Assembly: GCF_004217545.1 (NCBI RefSeq)
Contig: NZ_SHKY01000001.1
Span: forward strand, 3,906,001-3,970,000
DNA from: Krasilnikovia cinnamomea
GTDB taxonomy: Bacteria > Actinomycetota > Actinomycetes > Mycobacteriales > Micromonosporaceae
Length of the DNA stretch: 64,000 bases
Reading direction: 5' to 3'
Part shown: positions 16,146-23,999 of the stretch, piece after piece
Position numbering within the stretch: position 1 is the first letter of the stretch
Layout of the letters: each line of letters starts with the position of its first letter
Notes under the pieces: generated by a model
The model's database searches: none
Told to the model about the DNA's origin: nothing
What the model saw: the letters and a program-made list of their open reading frames with translations, nothing else
Program-made: the position numbers and the translations under genes

Positions 16146-17270
16146 TCAGCTCCCCAGCACGGTGCGCAGGGTGTCGACGACGCGGTCCTGGTCGGTGTCG
16201 GTCAGGTCCGCGAACAGCGGCAGCGACAGCTGCTCGGCGTAGAACGCCTCGGCCACGGGACACAGGCCGCGCCGGTACCCGAGATCCTCGAACACCGGAT
16301 GCCGGTACGCGGGCAGGTAGTTCACCTGCACGCCGATGCCCGCGGCGCGCATCCGCTCGTACACCTCGCGGCGCCGGCCGCCGAGAACCCGTACGGGATA
16401 GAGGTGCCGCATCGGGTCCGCCCACGCCCGGCGGGCGGGCAGCCGCAGGCCGGGAACGTCCGCCAGCAGCTCGTCGTAGCGGGCGGCCAGCCGGGCCCGG
16501 CTGGCCTTGAAGTCCGCGAGGCGCCGCAACTGGGCGCTGCCGAGGGCGCACAGTACGTCGGGCAGCCGGTAGTTGAGGCCGAACTCGTGCACCTCCTGGT
16601 GCCAGCCGCCCTCGTCGGGGTGGCGCAGCCGGGCCGGGTCGCGCACCAGCCCGACCGTGCGGAACGTGCGGGCCCGCTCCAGCAGCGCCGGATCGGTCGA
16701 CGCGACCGCGCCGCCCTCGCCGGTGGTGAGGTTCTTGGTGGGGAAGAAGGAGAAGGTGGTCAGGTCGGCCAGCGCCCCGACCGGCCGCCCCCGGTACGCC
16801 GACCCGACGGCGTGCGCCGCGTCCGCGATCAGCACCGCTCCGGCGCTGTCGGCCACCTTGCGGAGCTGGTCGTACTCGGCGGGATGCCCGGCGTAGTCGA
16901 CCGCGGTGACCGCCCTGGTGCGCGAGGTCACGGCGGCCTCGGCGGCGGCCGGGTCCAGGTTCGCGGTGTCGTCCTCCACGTCGGCGAAGACCACGGTCGC
17001 CCCGAGCATGGCGGCGGTGGCCGCGGTGGTCACGAACGTCATGGGCGTGGTGACCACCTCGTCGCCGGGGCCGATCCCGGCGGCCGCGTACGCGGTGTGC
17101 AGGGCGGCGGTGCCGTTGCTGACCGTCACGCACGGGGCCCCGGCGACGGCTTGCAGGTCCCGCTCGAAGCGGGTGACCCGGGGTCCGGTGGTGAGCCAGT
17201 CGCTGCGCAGCGCCTCGACGACCGCGGCCACGTCGGACCCGTCGACGGACTGCCGCCCGTACGGCAGCAT
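16146..17270 (-). CDS. pseC: PseC-like aminotransferase (DegT/DnrJ/EryC1)
   Basis: A 374-residue PLP enzyme that would aminate C4 of UDP-2-acetamido-2,6-dideoxy-4-keto-L-arabino-hexose, step 2 of the pathway. The PLP lysine is in FFPTKNLTTGEGG (about residue 184), with SNGTAALH binding the phosphate and DAAHAVGS holding the PLP-ring Asp. The C-terminal GIGVQVNYLPAYRHPVF loop is characteristic of PseC/ArnB-like sugar aminotransferases. ATG 17270 shares its A with the pseB stop (TGATG), so pseB and pseC are translationally coupled. Confidence 0.9.
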   Translation of the reverse strand: MLPYGRQSVDGSDVAAVVEALRSDWLTTGPRVTRFERDLQAVAGAPCVTVSNGTAALHTAYAAAGIGPGDEVVTTPMTFVTTAATAAMLGATVVFADVEDDTANLDPAAAEAAVTSRTRAVTAVDYAGHPAEYDQLRKVADSAGAVLIADAAHAVGSAYRGRPVGALADLTTFSFFPTKNLTTGEGGAVASTDPALLERARTFRTVGLVRDPARLRHPDEGGWHQEVHEFGLNYRLPDVLCALGSAQLRRLADFKASRARLAARYDELLADVPGLRLPARRAWADPMRHLYPVRVLGGRRREVYERMRAAGIGVQVNYLPAYRHPVFEDLGYRRGLCPVAEAFYAEQLSLPLFADLTDTDQDRVVDTLRTVLGS

Positions 17271-18250
17271 CACGGAACCTTCAGCAGGTCGCGCATCTCG
17301 TCGACCTCCAGCCACAGGTCGTTGTTGTCGGAGCGGTAGTTGAAGCCGTCCGGCACCGGCTCGCCGCCGGTCGGGGTCTGGTAGCCCCAGCTGGCGACGA
17401 CGGGCTGGACCACGTACCGGTCGGGGAAGCGCAGGGTGCGGCGGCTGTCGTCGGCGGAGATCATCTCCTCGTGCAGCTTCTCGCCGGGGCGCATGCCGAC
17501 CTCGTGCGTGGGTGCGTCCGGGGCCACGGCCTCGACCAGGTCGAGGATGCGCATGCTGGGGATGCGCGGCACGAACAGCTCGCCGCCCTGCATCCGGTCG
17601 AACGAGTCCACGACGAACTTCACGGCCTGCTCCAGCGTGATCCAGAACCGGGTCATCCGCTTGTCCGTGACGGGCAGGCTGCGTCCTTCGGCGTTCAGGG
17701 TGCGGAACAGCGGGACCACCGAGCCGCGGCTGCCCATCACGTTGCCGTAGCGCACGACCGCGAACCGGGTGGGGTGCTGGGCGGCGTAGTGGTTGCCCGC
17801 GATGAACAGCTTGTCCGCGACCAGCTTGGTGGCGCCGTACAGGTTGATCGGGCTGGAGGCCTTGTCGGTGGAGAGCGCCACGACCTTCTGCACGCCCGCG
17901 GTGATGGCGGCGTCGATGACGTTCTGCGAGCCGTCGATGTTGGTGGCGACGAACTCCGACGGGTTGTACTCGGCGGTGTCGACCTGCTTGAGCGCGGCGG
18001 CGTGCACCACGTGGTCGATGCCGTGCATGGCGCGGACGAGGCGGTCGCGGTCGCGGATGTCGCCGATGAAGAACCGCAGCCGCGGGTCGTCGCCGAACAT
18101 CTGCCGCAGCTCGTACTGCTTCAGCTCGTCGCGGGAGAACACGACGATGCGCTGGGGGTCCAGGTTGGCCAGTGCGTGCCGCAGGAAGGCCTTGCCGAAC
18201 GAGCCGGTGGCTCCGGTCACGAGGATCGACGATCCGCTCGAAATGGTCAC
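17270..18250 (-). CDS. pseB: PseB, UDP-GlcNAc 4,6-dehydratase (inverting)
   Basis: A 326-residue extended SDR starting the pseudaminate pathway: dehydration at C4/C6 with C5 inversion of UDP-GlcNAc. TGATGSFGKAF is the NAD(P)-binding loop, and STDKASSPINLYGATK contains the catalytic Asp-Lys and YxxxK that distinguish inverting dehydratases. RPGEKLHEEMIS near the C-terminus is also typical. I chose GTG 18250 because GGAGTTATAC gives a correct ribosome-binding site. The ATG at 18262 has none, and an open frame further upstream is promoter sequence. First gene of the operon, divergent from the ACP operon. Confidence 0.93.
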   Translation of the reverse strand: MTISSGSSILVTGATGSFGKAFLRHALANLDPQRIVVFSRDELKQYELRQMFGDDPRLRFFIGDIRDRDRLVRAMHGIDHVVHAAALKQVDTAEYNPSEFVATNIDGSQNVIDAAITAGVQKVVALSTDKASSPINLYGATKLVADKLFIAGNHYAAQHPTRFAVVRYGNVMGSRGSVVPLFRTLNAEGRSLPVTDKRMTRFWITLEQAVKFVVDSFDRMQGGELFVPRIPSMRILDLVEAVAPDAPTHEVGMRPGEKLHEEMISADDSRRTLRFPDRYVVQPVVASWGYQTPTGGEPVPDGFNYRSDNNDLWLEVDEMRDLLKVP

Positions 18251-18438
18251 GTATAACTCCATGGGGGTGGCTGCCGAAGGGCGACTCGGCCGGAAGCATA
18301 ACTGCGTGTCGGACCAATTCCAGGGGCTGTGGAAAACGCCAACATCCATTCACATCCTGTTCAGCTTCGATTGGTCGCGAGGACTAGGGTGGTGGGGGAC
18401 GTTGGTTGCCTTCACCCTTGACCCCCTGGAGTAACACC
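18251..18438. promoter_or_regulatory. divergent promoter region between pseB and ACP operons
   Basis: These 188 bases hold the 5' regions of two opposite operons. They are AT-richer than the flanks (for example 18300-18375). Both first genes have clear ribosome-binding sites (GGAG before GTG 18250 and GTG 18439). I could not identify a convincing -35/-10 pair or a palindrome. The shared region makes coordinated expression of the pseudaminate and ACP/LuxC/LuxE operons plausible. Confidence 0.5.
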
Positions 18439-18699
18439 GTGACTGACCTGCAGAGACTGCGCGACGTGTTCCGTGCGGCGCTGGACCTGCCCGCGGACGC
18501 GCCCGTGGACGATCTGCACTACCAGGACCACGAGAAGTGGGACTCGCTCGCCCACATGTCGCTGATCGCGGCCCTGGAAGATGAATTCTCGGTAATGATC
18601 GACACCGAGGACGTCATCAATATGTCCAGCTTTAGCGAGGCAATGAAAATTCTGGGTAAATACGGGGTTGCCAGCGACGGGTGGTCGAGCCGTGGCTGA
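18439..18699 (+). CDS. dedicated acyl carrier protein
   Basis: An 86-residue carrier protein. The phosphopantetheine attachment site is Ser36 in KWDSLAHMSL, followed by the acidic helix LIAALEDEFSVMIDTEDV. GTG 18439 follows GGAGTAACACC; an upstream in-frame ATG lacks support. Its position as first gene before a ketoreductase, AMP ligase and LuxE/LuxC proteins shows that this is a specialised carrier rather than the fatty-acid AcpP. The last 35 codons (from about 18580) use AT-rich codons (AAT, TTT, AAA, ATT) unlike the neighbours. Confidence 0.9.
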   Translation: MTDLQRLRDVFRAALDLPADAPVDDLHYQDHEKWDSLAHMSLIAALEDEFSVMIDTEDVINMSSFSEAMKILGKYGVASDGWSSRG

Positions 18700-19429
18700 T
18701 CGGGTCGCCCTGGTCACCGGGGCTTCCCGCGGCATCGGCCTGGCCACGGCGCACCGCCTCGCCGAGACCGGCCACGACCTGGTCCTGCACGGCCACCGCC
18801 CCGAGCCGGTCGCCGCGGTGGCCGCCGCGATCGCGGACAAGTACGGCGTGTCCGCGGTCAGTGCCGCCGGGGACATCGCCGACCCGGCGACCAGCCGGGC
18901 CGTGATGCGGCTGGCGTTCGAGACGTTCCGCCGCCTGGACGCCCTCGTGGTCAACGCGGGCACCCACGCCGCCGGGGTGCTCGGCATGATCGACGACGCC
19001 ACGGTGCAGCGGCTGTTCGCGGTGAACGCGGCCGGTGCGGCGTACACATTGCAGGGTGCGGTCCGGCTGCTCGGCCGTGGCAAGGAGCCCGCGGTGGTGC
19101 TCGTGGCGTCGGTCACCGGCGAGGTCGGCGCGGCCGGTCAGTCCGTGTACGCCGCGTCCAAGGCGGCCGTGAGCGGCCTGGCCCGCTCCGCCGCCAAGGA
19201 GCTCGGGCCGCGCGGCATCCGGGTCAACGCGGTGGCCCCCGGCTTCATCGCCACCGACATGCTGGACAGCCTCGACGACGCGGGCCGGGCCCGGCGGATC
19301 GCGGACACCCCGCTGGGGCGGCTCGGTGAGCCCGCCGAGGTCGCCGACGTGATCGCGTTCCTGCTGTCGCGGCGGGCCCGCTTCGTCACCGGCCAGGTGC
19401 TGGGCGTCGACGGGGGACTGACGCTGTGA
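18692..19429 (+). CDS. SDR-family 3-oxoacyl-ACP reductase-like (FabG-like)
   Basis: A 245-residue classical short-chain dehydrogenase. TGASRGIG is the NADP-binding loop, NAG follows at about residue 88, and the catalytic Ser (VASVTGEVG), Tyr and Lys (YAASKAA) are all present. GFIATDML and the terminal GVDGGLTL are FabG hallmarks. GTG 18692 overlaps the ACP stop by eight bases. It probably acts on an ACP-bound acyl group made by the following ligase. No ketosynthase gene is in the operon, so a 3-keto substrate would have to come from elsewhere. Confidence 0.88.
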   Translation: MADRVALVTGASRGIGLATAHRLAETGHDLVLHGHRPEPVAAVAAAIADKYGVSAVSAAGDIADPATSRAVMRLAFETFRRLDALVVNAGTHAAGVLGMIDDATVQRLFAVNAAGAAYTLQGAVRLLGRGKEPAVVLVASVTGEVGAAGQSVYAASKAAVSGLARSAAKELGPRGIRVNAVAPGFIATDMLDSLDDAGRARRIADTPLGRLGEPAEVADVIAFLLSRRARFVTGQVLGVDGGLTL

Positions 19430-20778
19430 ACCTGCTCCACCCGGACGCCCGCGTCCTCGACGCGGCGACCGGCGCCACCCTGGATCACGCCCAGGTCGAC
19501 GCCGCCGCCGCCGACTTCGCCCGGCACGCCCCCGGGGTCGCGTTCGCGCTCACCCCGACCGAGCTGCCCGCCGTCGCCCGCTACCTGGGTGCGCTGCGCG
19601 CCGGTCGCCCGGTCGCCCTGCTCGACCCGGAGCTGACCGCGCCCGTGCTGCACGACCTGATCGCGCGGTTCGCGCCCGCCCTGGTCACCGGCGTCACCGG
19701 CGCCCCGCCCGACGGCTACCGGGCCGAGCCCGCCGCCCACCGGGCCGGGGCGGACACGTGGGTCCGGCAGGCCCCGGCCGCCCCGGTGCACCCCGACCTG
19801 GCCCTGCTGCTCACCACCAGCGGCTCCACCGGCAACCCGAAGCTGGTGCGGCTGTCGGCCGCCGCGGTGCGGGCCAACGCCGAGGCCATCGCCGCCAGCC
19901 TGGGCATCACCGGCGCCGAGACCGCGCCGACCACCCTGCCGCTGTTCTACACGTACGGGCTGTCCGTGCTGCACAGTCACCTGCTGCGCGGCGCGACCGT
20001 GGTGCTGGAACGCTCCGGCATGCTGCACCGCGACTTCTGGGCGGCGGTGGACACCCACCGGGTCACGTCCCTGGCCGCCGTGCCGTACCAGTACGAGATG
20101 CTGCGGCGGCTGCGCTTCGACCCGGCCCGCTACCCGCACCTGCGCACCCTCACCCAGGCGGGCGGGCGGCTGCGCACGGAACTGGTCGCCGACTTCGGCG
20201 ACCGGATGGCCGCCGCCGGGGGCTGGCTGTTCGTCATGTACGGCCAGACCGAGGCGACCGCCCGGATGACCGTGCTGCCCCCCGACCGGCTGGCCGACAA
20301 GCTCGGCTCGGCCGGGCTGCCCATCCCCGGCGGCGCGCTGGCCACCCGCGACGGCGAGGTCGTCTACACCGGACCGAACGTCATGATGGGGTACGCCGAG
20401 ACGGCGCGGGACCTGGCGCGCGGCGACGACCTGGGCGGCGTGCTGCGCACCGGCGACCTGGGCCACCTCGACGACGACGGGTTCCTGTTCCTCACCGGGC
20501 GGCTCAAGCGGATCGGCAAGGTCTTCGGGGTCCGGGTCAACCTCGACGACGTGGAACGCGGCCTCGCGACGCACGGCGCCGTCGCGGCCGTCGCGGGCGA
20601 CGACCGGATCCACGTCTTCGTCGAGGGGGCGGACGCGGAGCACGCCCGGGCCGTGCGCGGGGAGCTGGCCGGGTGGCTCGACACCCACTTCTCCGGGCTG
20701 GACGTGCGCGGGGTCGACGCCCTGCCGCTGCTGCCCACCGGAAAAATCGACTACCGCAGGCTGGAAGCGTCGCTGTGA
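19426..20778 (+). CDS. AMP-dependent acyl ligase (adenylate-forming, ACP loading)
   Basis: A 450-residue ANL-superfamily enzyme. Core motifs are intact: TTSGSTGNPK (A3, phosphate loop, about residue 130), YGQTEAT (A5), TGDLGHLDDDGFLFLTGR (A7), RIGKVFGVRVNLDDVE (A8) and PTGKIDY with the C-terminal catalytic lysine (A10). It should activate a carboxylic acid as acyl-AMP and pass it to a thiol. With the ACP as first gene, that thiol is probably the carrier. GTG 19426 overlaps the SDR stop as GTGA. The acid is not predictable; 450 residues is short for a CoA ligase and fits small or medium substrates. Confidence 0.87.
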   Translation: MNLLHPDARVLDAATGATLDHAQVDAAAADFARHAPGVAFALTPTELPAVARYLGALRAGRPVALLDPELTAPVLHDLIARFAPALVTGVTGAPPDGYRAEPAAHRAGADTWVRQAPAAPVHPDLALLLTTSGSTGNPKLVRLSAAAVRANAEAIAASLGITGAETAPTTLPLFYTYGLSVLHSHLLRGATVVLERSGMLHRDFWAAVDTHRVTSLAAVPYQYEMLRRLRFDPARYPHLRTLTQAGGRLRTELVADFGDRMAAAGGWLFVMYGQTEATARMTVLPPDRLADKLGSAGLPIPGGALATRDGEVVYTGPNVMMGYAETARDLARGDDLGGVLRTGDLGHLDDDGFLFLTGRLKRIGKVFGVRVNLDDVERGLATHGAVAAVAGDDRIHVFVEGADAEHARAVRGELAGWLDTHFSGLDVRGVDALPLLPTGKIDYRRLEASL

Positions 20779-21818
20779 GCGTGTTCACCCGTACCCAGAA
20801 GGAGCGCGAGCCGGTGCTGCTGGCCGAGCTGTCCGCGCTCGTGGCGCACCACCGCGCCCACTGCCCCCCGTACGATCGGATCCTCGCGGCCGAGGGTTTC
20901 ACCACCGCGAGTGCCGTCGCGGAGCTGCCGTGGCTGCCGGTCCGGCTGTTCAAGCACCTGGTGCTGAAGAGCATCCCGGACGACGCGGTGTTCAAGGTGC
21001 TCACCTCCAGCGGCACCACCGGCGAGGTGAGCCGCATCCACCTCGACAAGCAGGCCGCCGCCACGCAGACCCGGCAGCTCGGCGCGACGCTGCGGACCGT
21101 GCTCGGCGACAAGCGGCTGCCCATGCTGCTGGTCGACTCCCGGGGCATCCTCACCGACCGCCGCTCCTTCAGCGCCCGTGGCGCCGGGGTGCTCGGCATG
21201 GCCACCTTCGGCCGCGACCACGTGTGGGCCCTCGACCCCGAGGGGCGTCCCGACCTCGAGGCGGTGCGCGGCTTCCTCGCCAGGCACGGCGACGCCCCGT
21301 TCCTCATCTTCGGCTTCACCTACCTGGTCTGGCTGCACCTGTACGAGGTGGCCCGCGACGCCGGGCTCGATCTGAGCAACGGCATCCTGATCCACTCCGG
21401 CGGCTGGAAGAAGCTCGTCGACCGGGCGGTGCCGCCCGCCGAGTTCCGGCGCCGCCTCGCCGCCGACGTCGGCCTGAGCCGGGTGCACAACTTCTACGGC
21501 ATGGTCGAGCAGATCGGCACGATCTTCCTGGAGGGACCCTCGGGCGGTTCGCTGTACTGCCCGGACTTCGCGGACGTGGTGATCCGCGACCCGCACACCT
21601 GGGCGGAGCAGCCGACCGGCGAGCCCGGCCTGATCGAGGTGGTGAGCACCCTGCCCACCTCGTATCCGGGGAATGTGCTGCTCACCGAGGACCTCGGGGT
21701 GGTGCACGGCGTCGACGACGGTGACTGGCCGGGCAAGCGGTTCTCCGTGCTGGGGCGGCTGCCCCGGGCCGAGGCGCGCGGCTGCTCCGACACCTACCGT
21801 TCGGGGAGGGCCGCGTGA
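20775..21818 (+). CDS. LuxE-like acyl-protein synthetase
   Basis: A 347-residue member of the LuxE/PaaK-type family. TSSGTTGEVSRIHLD is the adenylation loop, and FGFTYLVWLHL, GGWKKL and RVHNFYGMVEQIGTIF match the family core. In bioluminescence LuxE activates a fatty acid and carries it on a Cys close to its C-terminus for LuxC. Here Cys337 in RGCSDTY lies ten residues from the end, the equivalent place. GTG 20775 overlaps the ligase stop. With LuxC next, the pair should reduce a carboxylic acid or ACP thioester to an aldehyde. No luxAB is present. Confidence 0.85.
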   Translation: MSVFTRTQKEREPVLLAELSALVAHHRAHCPPYDRILAAEGFTTASAVAELPWLPVRLFKHLVLKSIPDDAVFKVLTSSGTTGEVSRIHLDKQAAATQTRQLGATLRTVLGDKRLPMLLVDSRGILTDRRSFSARGAGVLGMATFGRDHVWALDPEGRPDLEAVRGFLARHGDAPFLIFGFTYLVWLHLYEVARDAGLDLSNGILIHSGGWKKLVDRAVPPAEFRRRLAADVGLSRVHNFYGMVEQIGTIFLEGPSGGSLYCPDFADVVIRDPHTWAEQPTGEPGLIEVVSTLPTSYPGNVLLTEDLGVVHGVDDGDWPGKRFSVLGRLPRAEARGCSDTYRSGRAA

Positions 21819-22993
21819 GGTTTCGGTTCGGTGAGCCGGGGGATGTGACCGAGCCGTCGCACGAGCGGCTGGCGGTCGGCGACGAGCGGGTGGTGGACTT
21901 CCTGGCCCGCTTCGCCCGCCGCCTGCTGTCTCCGGCGGTCGCCCGGCAGCACCCGGAGCTGGGGTCGCTCGGCTACTTCCTGCGCCCCGCCGAACTGGCG
22001 CGTGCGGTGGCCCGGATGCGCCACGACGACGCGCTGGTCTTCCCCCGGGGCAACGTCTTCCACGTCCCACCCGCCAACGTGGACACCATCTTCGTGTACT
22101 CGTGGGCGCTGTCCGCCCTCGCCGGAAACCACAACGTCGTCCGCATCTCGGAACGCTCCGCGGCCGCCGCCGACGTGGTGCTGGAAGCGTTGCACGCCAC
22201 GGAAGCCGACCCGGTCATCGGCCGCACCCAGCGGATGGTCACGTACGGCCGGGACGACGCCGTCACCGCTGCGCTCAGTGCGTGGTGCGACCTGCGGGTC
22301 ATCTGGGGCGGGGACACCGCCGTGGACACCATCCGGGCGCACCCGCTGCGCCCGTCCGCGCGCGATCTCACGTTCCCCGACCGTACGTCCTGGGCGGTGC
22401 TGTCGGTGCCCGGGTGGCGGGTCGCCGACCGGGCCGCCCGGCGCGCGGCCGTGCTCGGCTTCGCCAACGACGCGTACTGGTTCGACCAGGCCGCCTGCTC
22501 GTCACCGCGCACGGTGTTCCTGGTCGGTCCGCGCCCCGACGGGGTCGCCGACGAGTTCCTGACCCTGCTCGGCGAGGCCGTCGCGGAGAAGGGCTGGAGC
22601 GTGGACGCGGCGATGGCGGTGGAGAAGCGGGTCCACGCGTACGGGCTGGCCGCCACCGGCGCGGCCACCGGGCTGCGGCACGCGGGCAACGCGGTCACCG
22701 GACTCACCCTCAGCGGGGTGTCCGCCGCACCCCGGCGCTGGATCGGGGCGGGGGCGTTCCCGTTCGCCGCCGTGGAGTCGCTGACCGACCTGGTACCGGC
22801 CATGACCCGGCAGGACCAGACCGTCAGCCACTTCGGCTTCACCCCCGACGAGCTGCGGGCCTTCGCCGTGGCGCTCGGCGGGCGCGGCGTGGACCGGATC
22901 GTGCCGTTCGGGTCGGCGCTCACTTTCAGCGCGATCTGGGACGGCTACGACCTGCCCCGCGAATTCACCCGCCTCACGACCGTGAAGACATAG
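21815..22993 (+). CDS. LuxC-like acyl reductase
   Basis: A 392-residue NADPH-dependent acyl reductase related to aldehyde dehydrogenases (LuxC family). FPRGNVFHVPPANVDTIF is the family-specific N-terminal block, and FDQAACSSPRTVFLVG holds the catalytic cysteine at about residue 228. SHFGFTPDEL and RIVPFGSAL lie near the C-terminus. GTG 21815 overlaps the LuxE stop. In luminous bacteria LuxC and LuxE form a fatty-acid reductase complex; the adjacent genes suggest the same partnership here. The aldehyde's fate is unknown and no aminotransferase or alcohol dehydrogenase is in this operon. Confidence 0.87.
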   Translation: MRFRFGEPGDVTEPSHERLAVGDERVVDFLARFARRLLSPAVARQHPELGSLGYFLRPAELARAVARMRHDDALVFPRGNVFHVPPANVDTIFVYSWALSALAGNHNVVRISERSAAAADVVLEALHATEADPVIGRTQRMVTYGRDDAVTAALSAWCDLRVIWGGDTAVDTIRAHPLRPSARDLTFPDRTSWAVLSVPGWRVADRAARRAAVLGFANDAYWFDQAACSSPRTVFLVGPRPDGVADEFLTLLGEAVAEKGWSVDAAMAVEKRVHAYGLAATGAATGLRHAGNAVTGLTLSGVSAAPRRWIGAGAFPFAAVESLTDLVPAMTRQDQTVSHFGFTPDELRAFAVALGGRGVDRIVPFGSALTFSAIWDGYDLPREFTRLTTVKT

Positions 22994-23000
22994 GAATCCG

Positions 23001-23999
23001 ATGACACCCCCCGTGCTCTCCGTCGTCGTCCCGATGTTCAACGAGGAGGCGGTGATCCCGGCGTTCGTCGCCCGGCTCCGGCCGGTCCTCGACGACCTGG
23101 ACCTGCCGTACGAGGTCGTCGCGGTCGACGACGGCAGCGCCGACGGCACCGCAGGGCTGCTCGCCCAGCAGGCAAGCGACTGGCCCGAACTGCGGCTGGT
23201 ACGGCTGCGTCGCAACAGCGGCCACCAGGCCGCGCTCACGGCGGGCCTGCACCGGGCGTACGGCGACTGGGTGGTCAGCATCGACGCGGACCTGCAGGAC
23301 CCGCCCGAGACGATCCCGCGCATGCTGCGGCTGGCCCGCGAGCAGGGCCTCGACGTCGTGTACGGGGTCCGCACCGACCGCAGCACCGACACCGCGTTCA
23401 AACGGCACACCGCCGGGGTCTACTACCGGTTGATGCGCCGCCTCGTCGGCGTCGAGGTGCCCGCGCAGGCCGGGGATTTCCGGCTGCTCAGCCGCGAGGT
23501 GGTGGAGGTGCTGCGCGGCCTGCCCGAGCGCGCCCCGGTGTACCGGCTGCTGGTGCCCTCGCTCGGCTTCGCCGCAGGTGAGGTGTCCTACGCCCGGGCG
23601 CCCCGGGCGGCCGGGACGACGAAGTACCCGCTGCGCAGGATGGTCGCGCTGGCGTGGGACAGCGCCGCCGACTTCTCCGCCGCGCCGCTGCGGCTGGCCA
23701 CCTGGCTGGGGGCGGCGGCCTTCGTGCTGTGCCTGGCGCTGATCGTGTTCGGCGTGGCGGTGTGGGCCAACGGGGCGGTGATCCCCGGCTGGACGTCGCT
23801 CTTCCTCGCCGTGCTGCTGCTGTCGGCGGTGCAGCTGATCTGCCTCGGCCTGCTCGGCGAATACGTCAGCCGGATCTACCGTACGGTGCAGAACCGGCCC
23901 ACGTTCCACATCGGATACGACTCGGCGGACGAGGCCGGGCACCCCGTGGAGATCCCCGGCCAGCGGCGCGCCGACCGCGCCCCGGCCGCCGCCCGATGA
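23001..23999 (+). CDS. GtrB/DPM1-like polyprenyl-phosphate glycosyltransferase (GT2)
   Basis: A 332-residue GT2 enzyme that transfers a sugar from a nucleotide donor to polyprenyl phosphate on the cytoplasmic face. It has the N-terminal VVVPMFNEEAVIPAF, the VDDGSADGT nucleotide motif, DADLQDPPE (metal-binding DxD region) and two C-terminal hydrophobic helices (about residues 235-260 and 270-295), the GtrB topology. ATG 23001 follows AGGAATCCG, eight bases after the LuxC stop. It is coupled to the large membrane protein downstream, the usual partner type for periplasmic sugar transfer. Confidence 0.88.
   Translation: MTPPVLSVVVPMFNEEAVIPAFVARLRPVLDDLDLPYEVVAVDDGSADGTAGLLAQQASDWPELRLVRLRRNSGHQAALTAGLHRAYGDWVVSIDADLQDPPETIPRMLRLAREQGLDVVYGVRTDRSTDTAFKRHTAGVYYRLMRRLVGVEVPAQAGDFRLLSREVVEVLRGLPERAPVYRLLVPSLGFAAGEVSYARAPRAAGTTKYPLRRMVALAWDSAADFSAAPLRLATWLGAAAFVLCLALIVFGVAVWANGAVIPGWTSLFLAVLLLSAVQLICLGLLGEYVSRIYRTVQNRPTFHIGYDSADEAGHPVEIPGQRRADRAPAAAR

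Noticed and set aside
18439-22993. Bioluminescence (lux) operon
   Set aside because: LuxC and LuxE homologues are present, but luxA/luxB luciferase and luxD are absent, and the neighbours are glycan genes.
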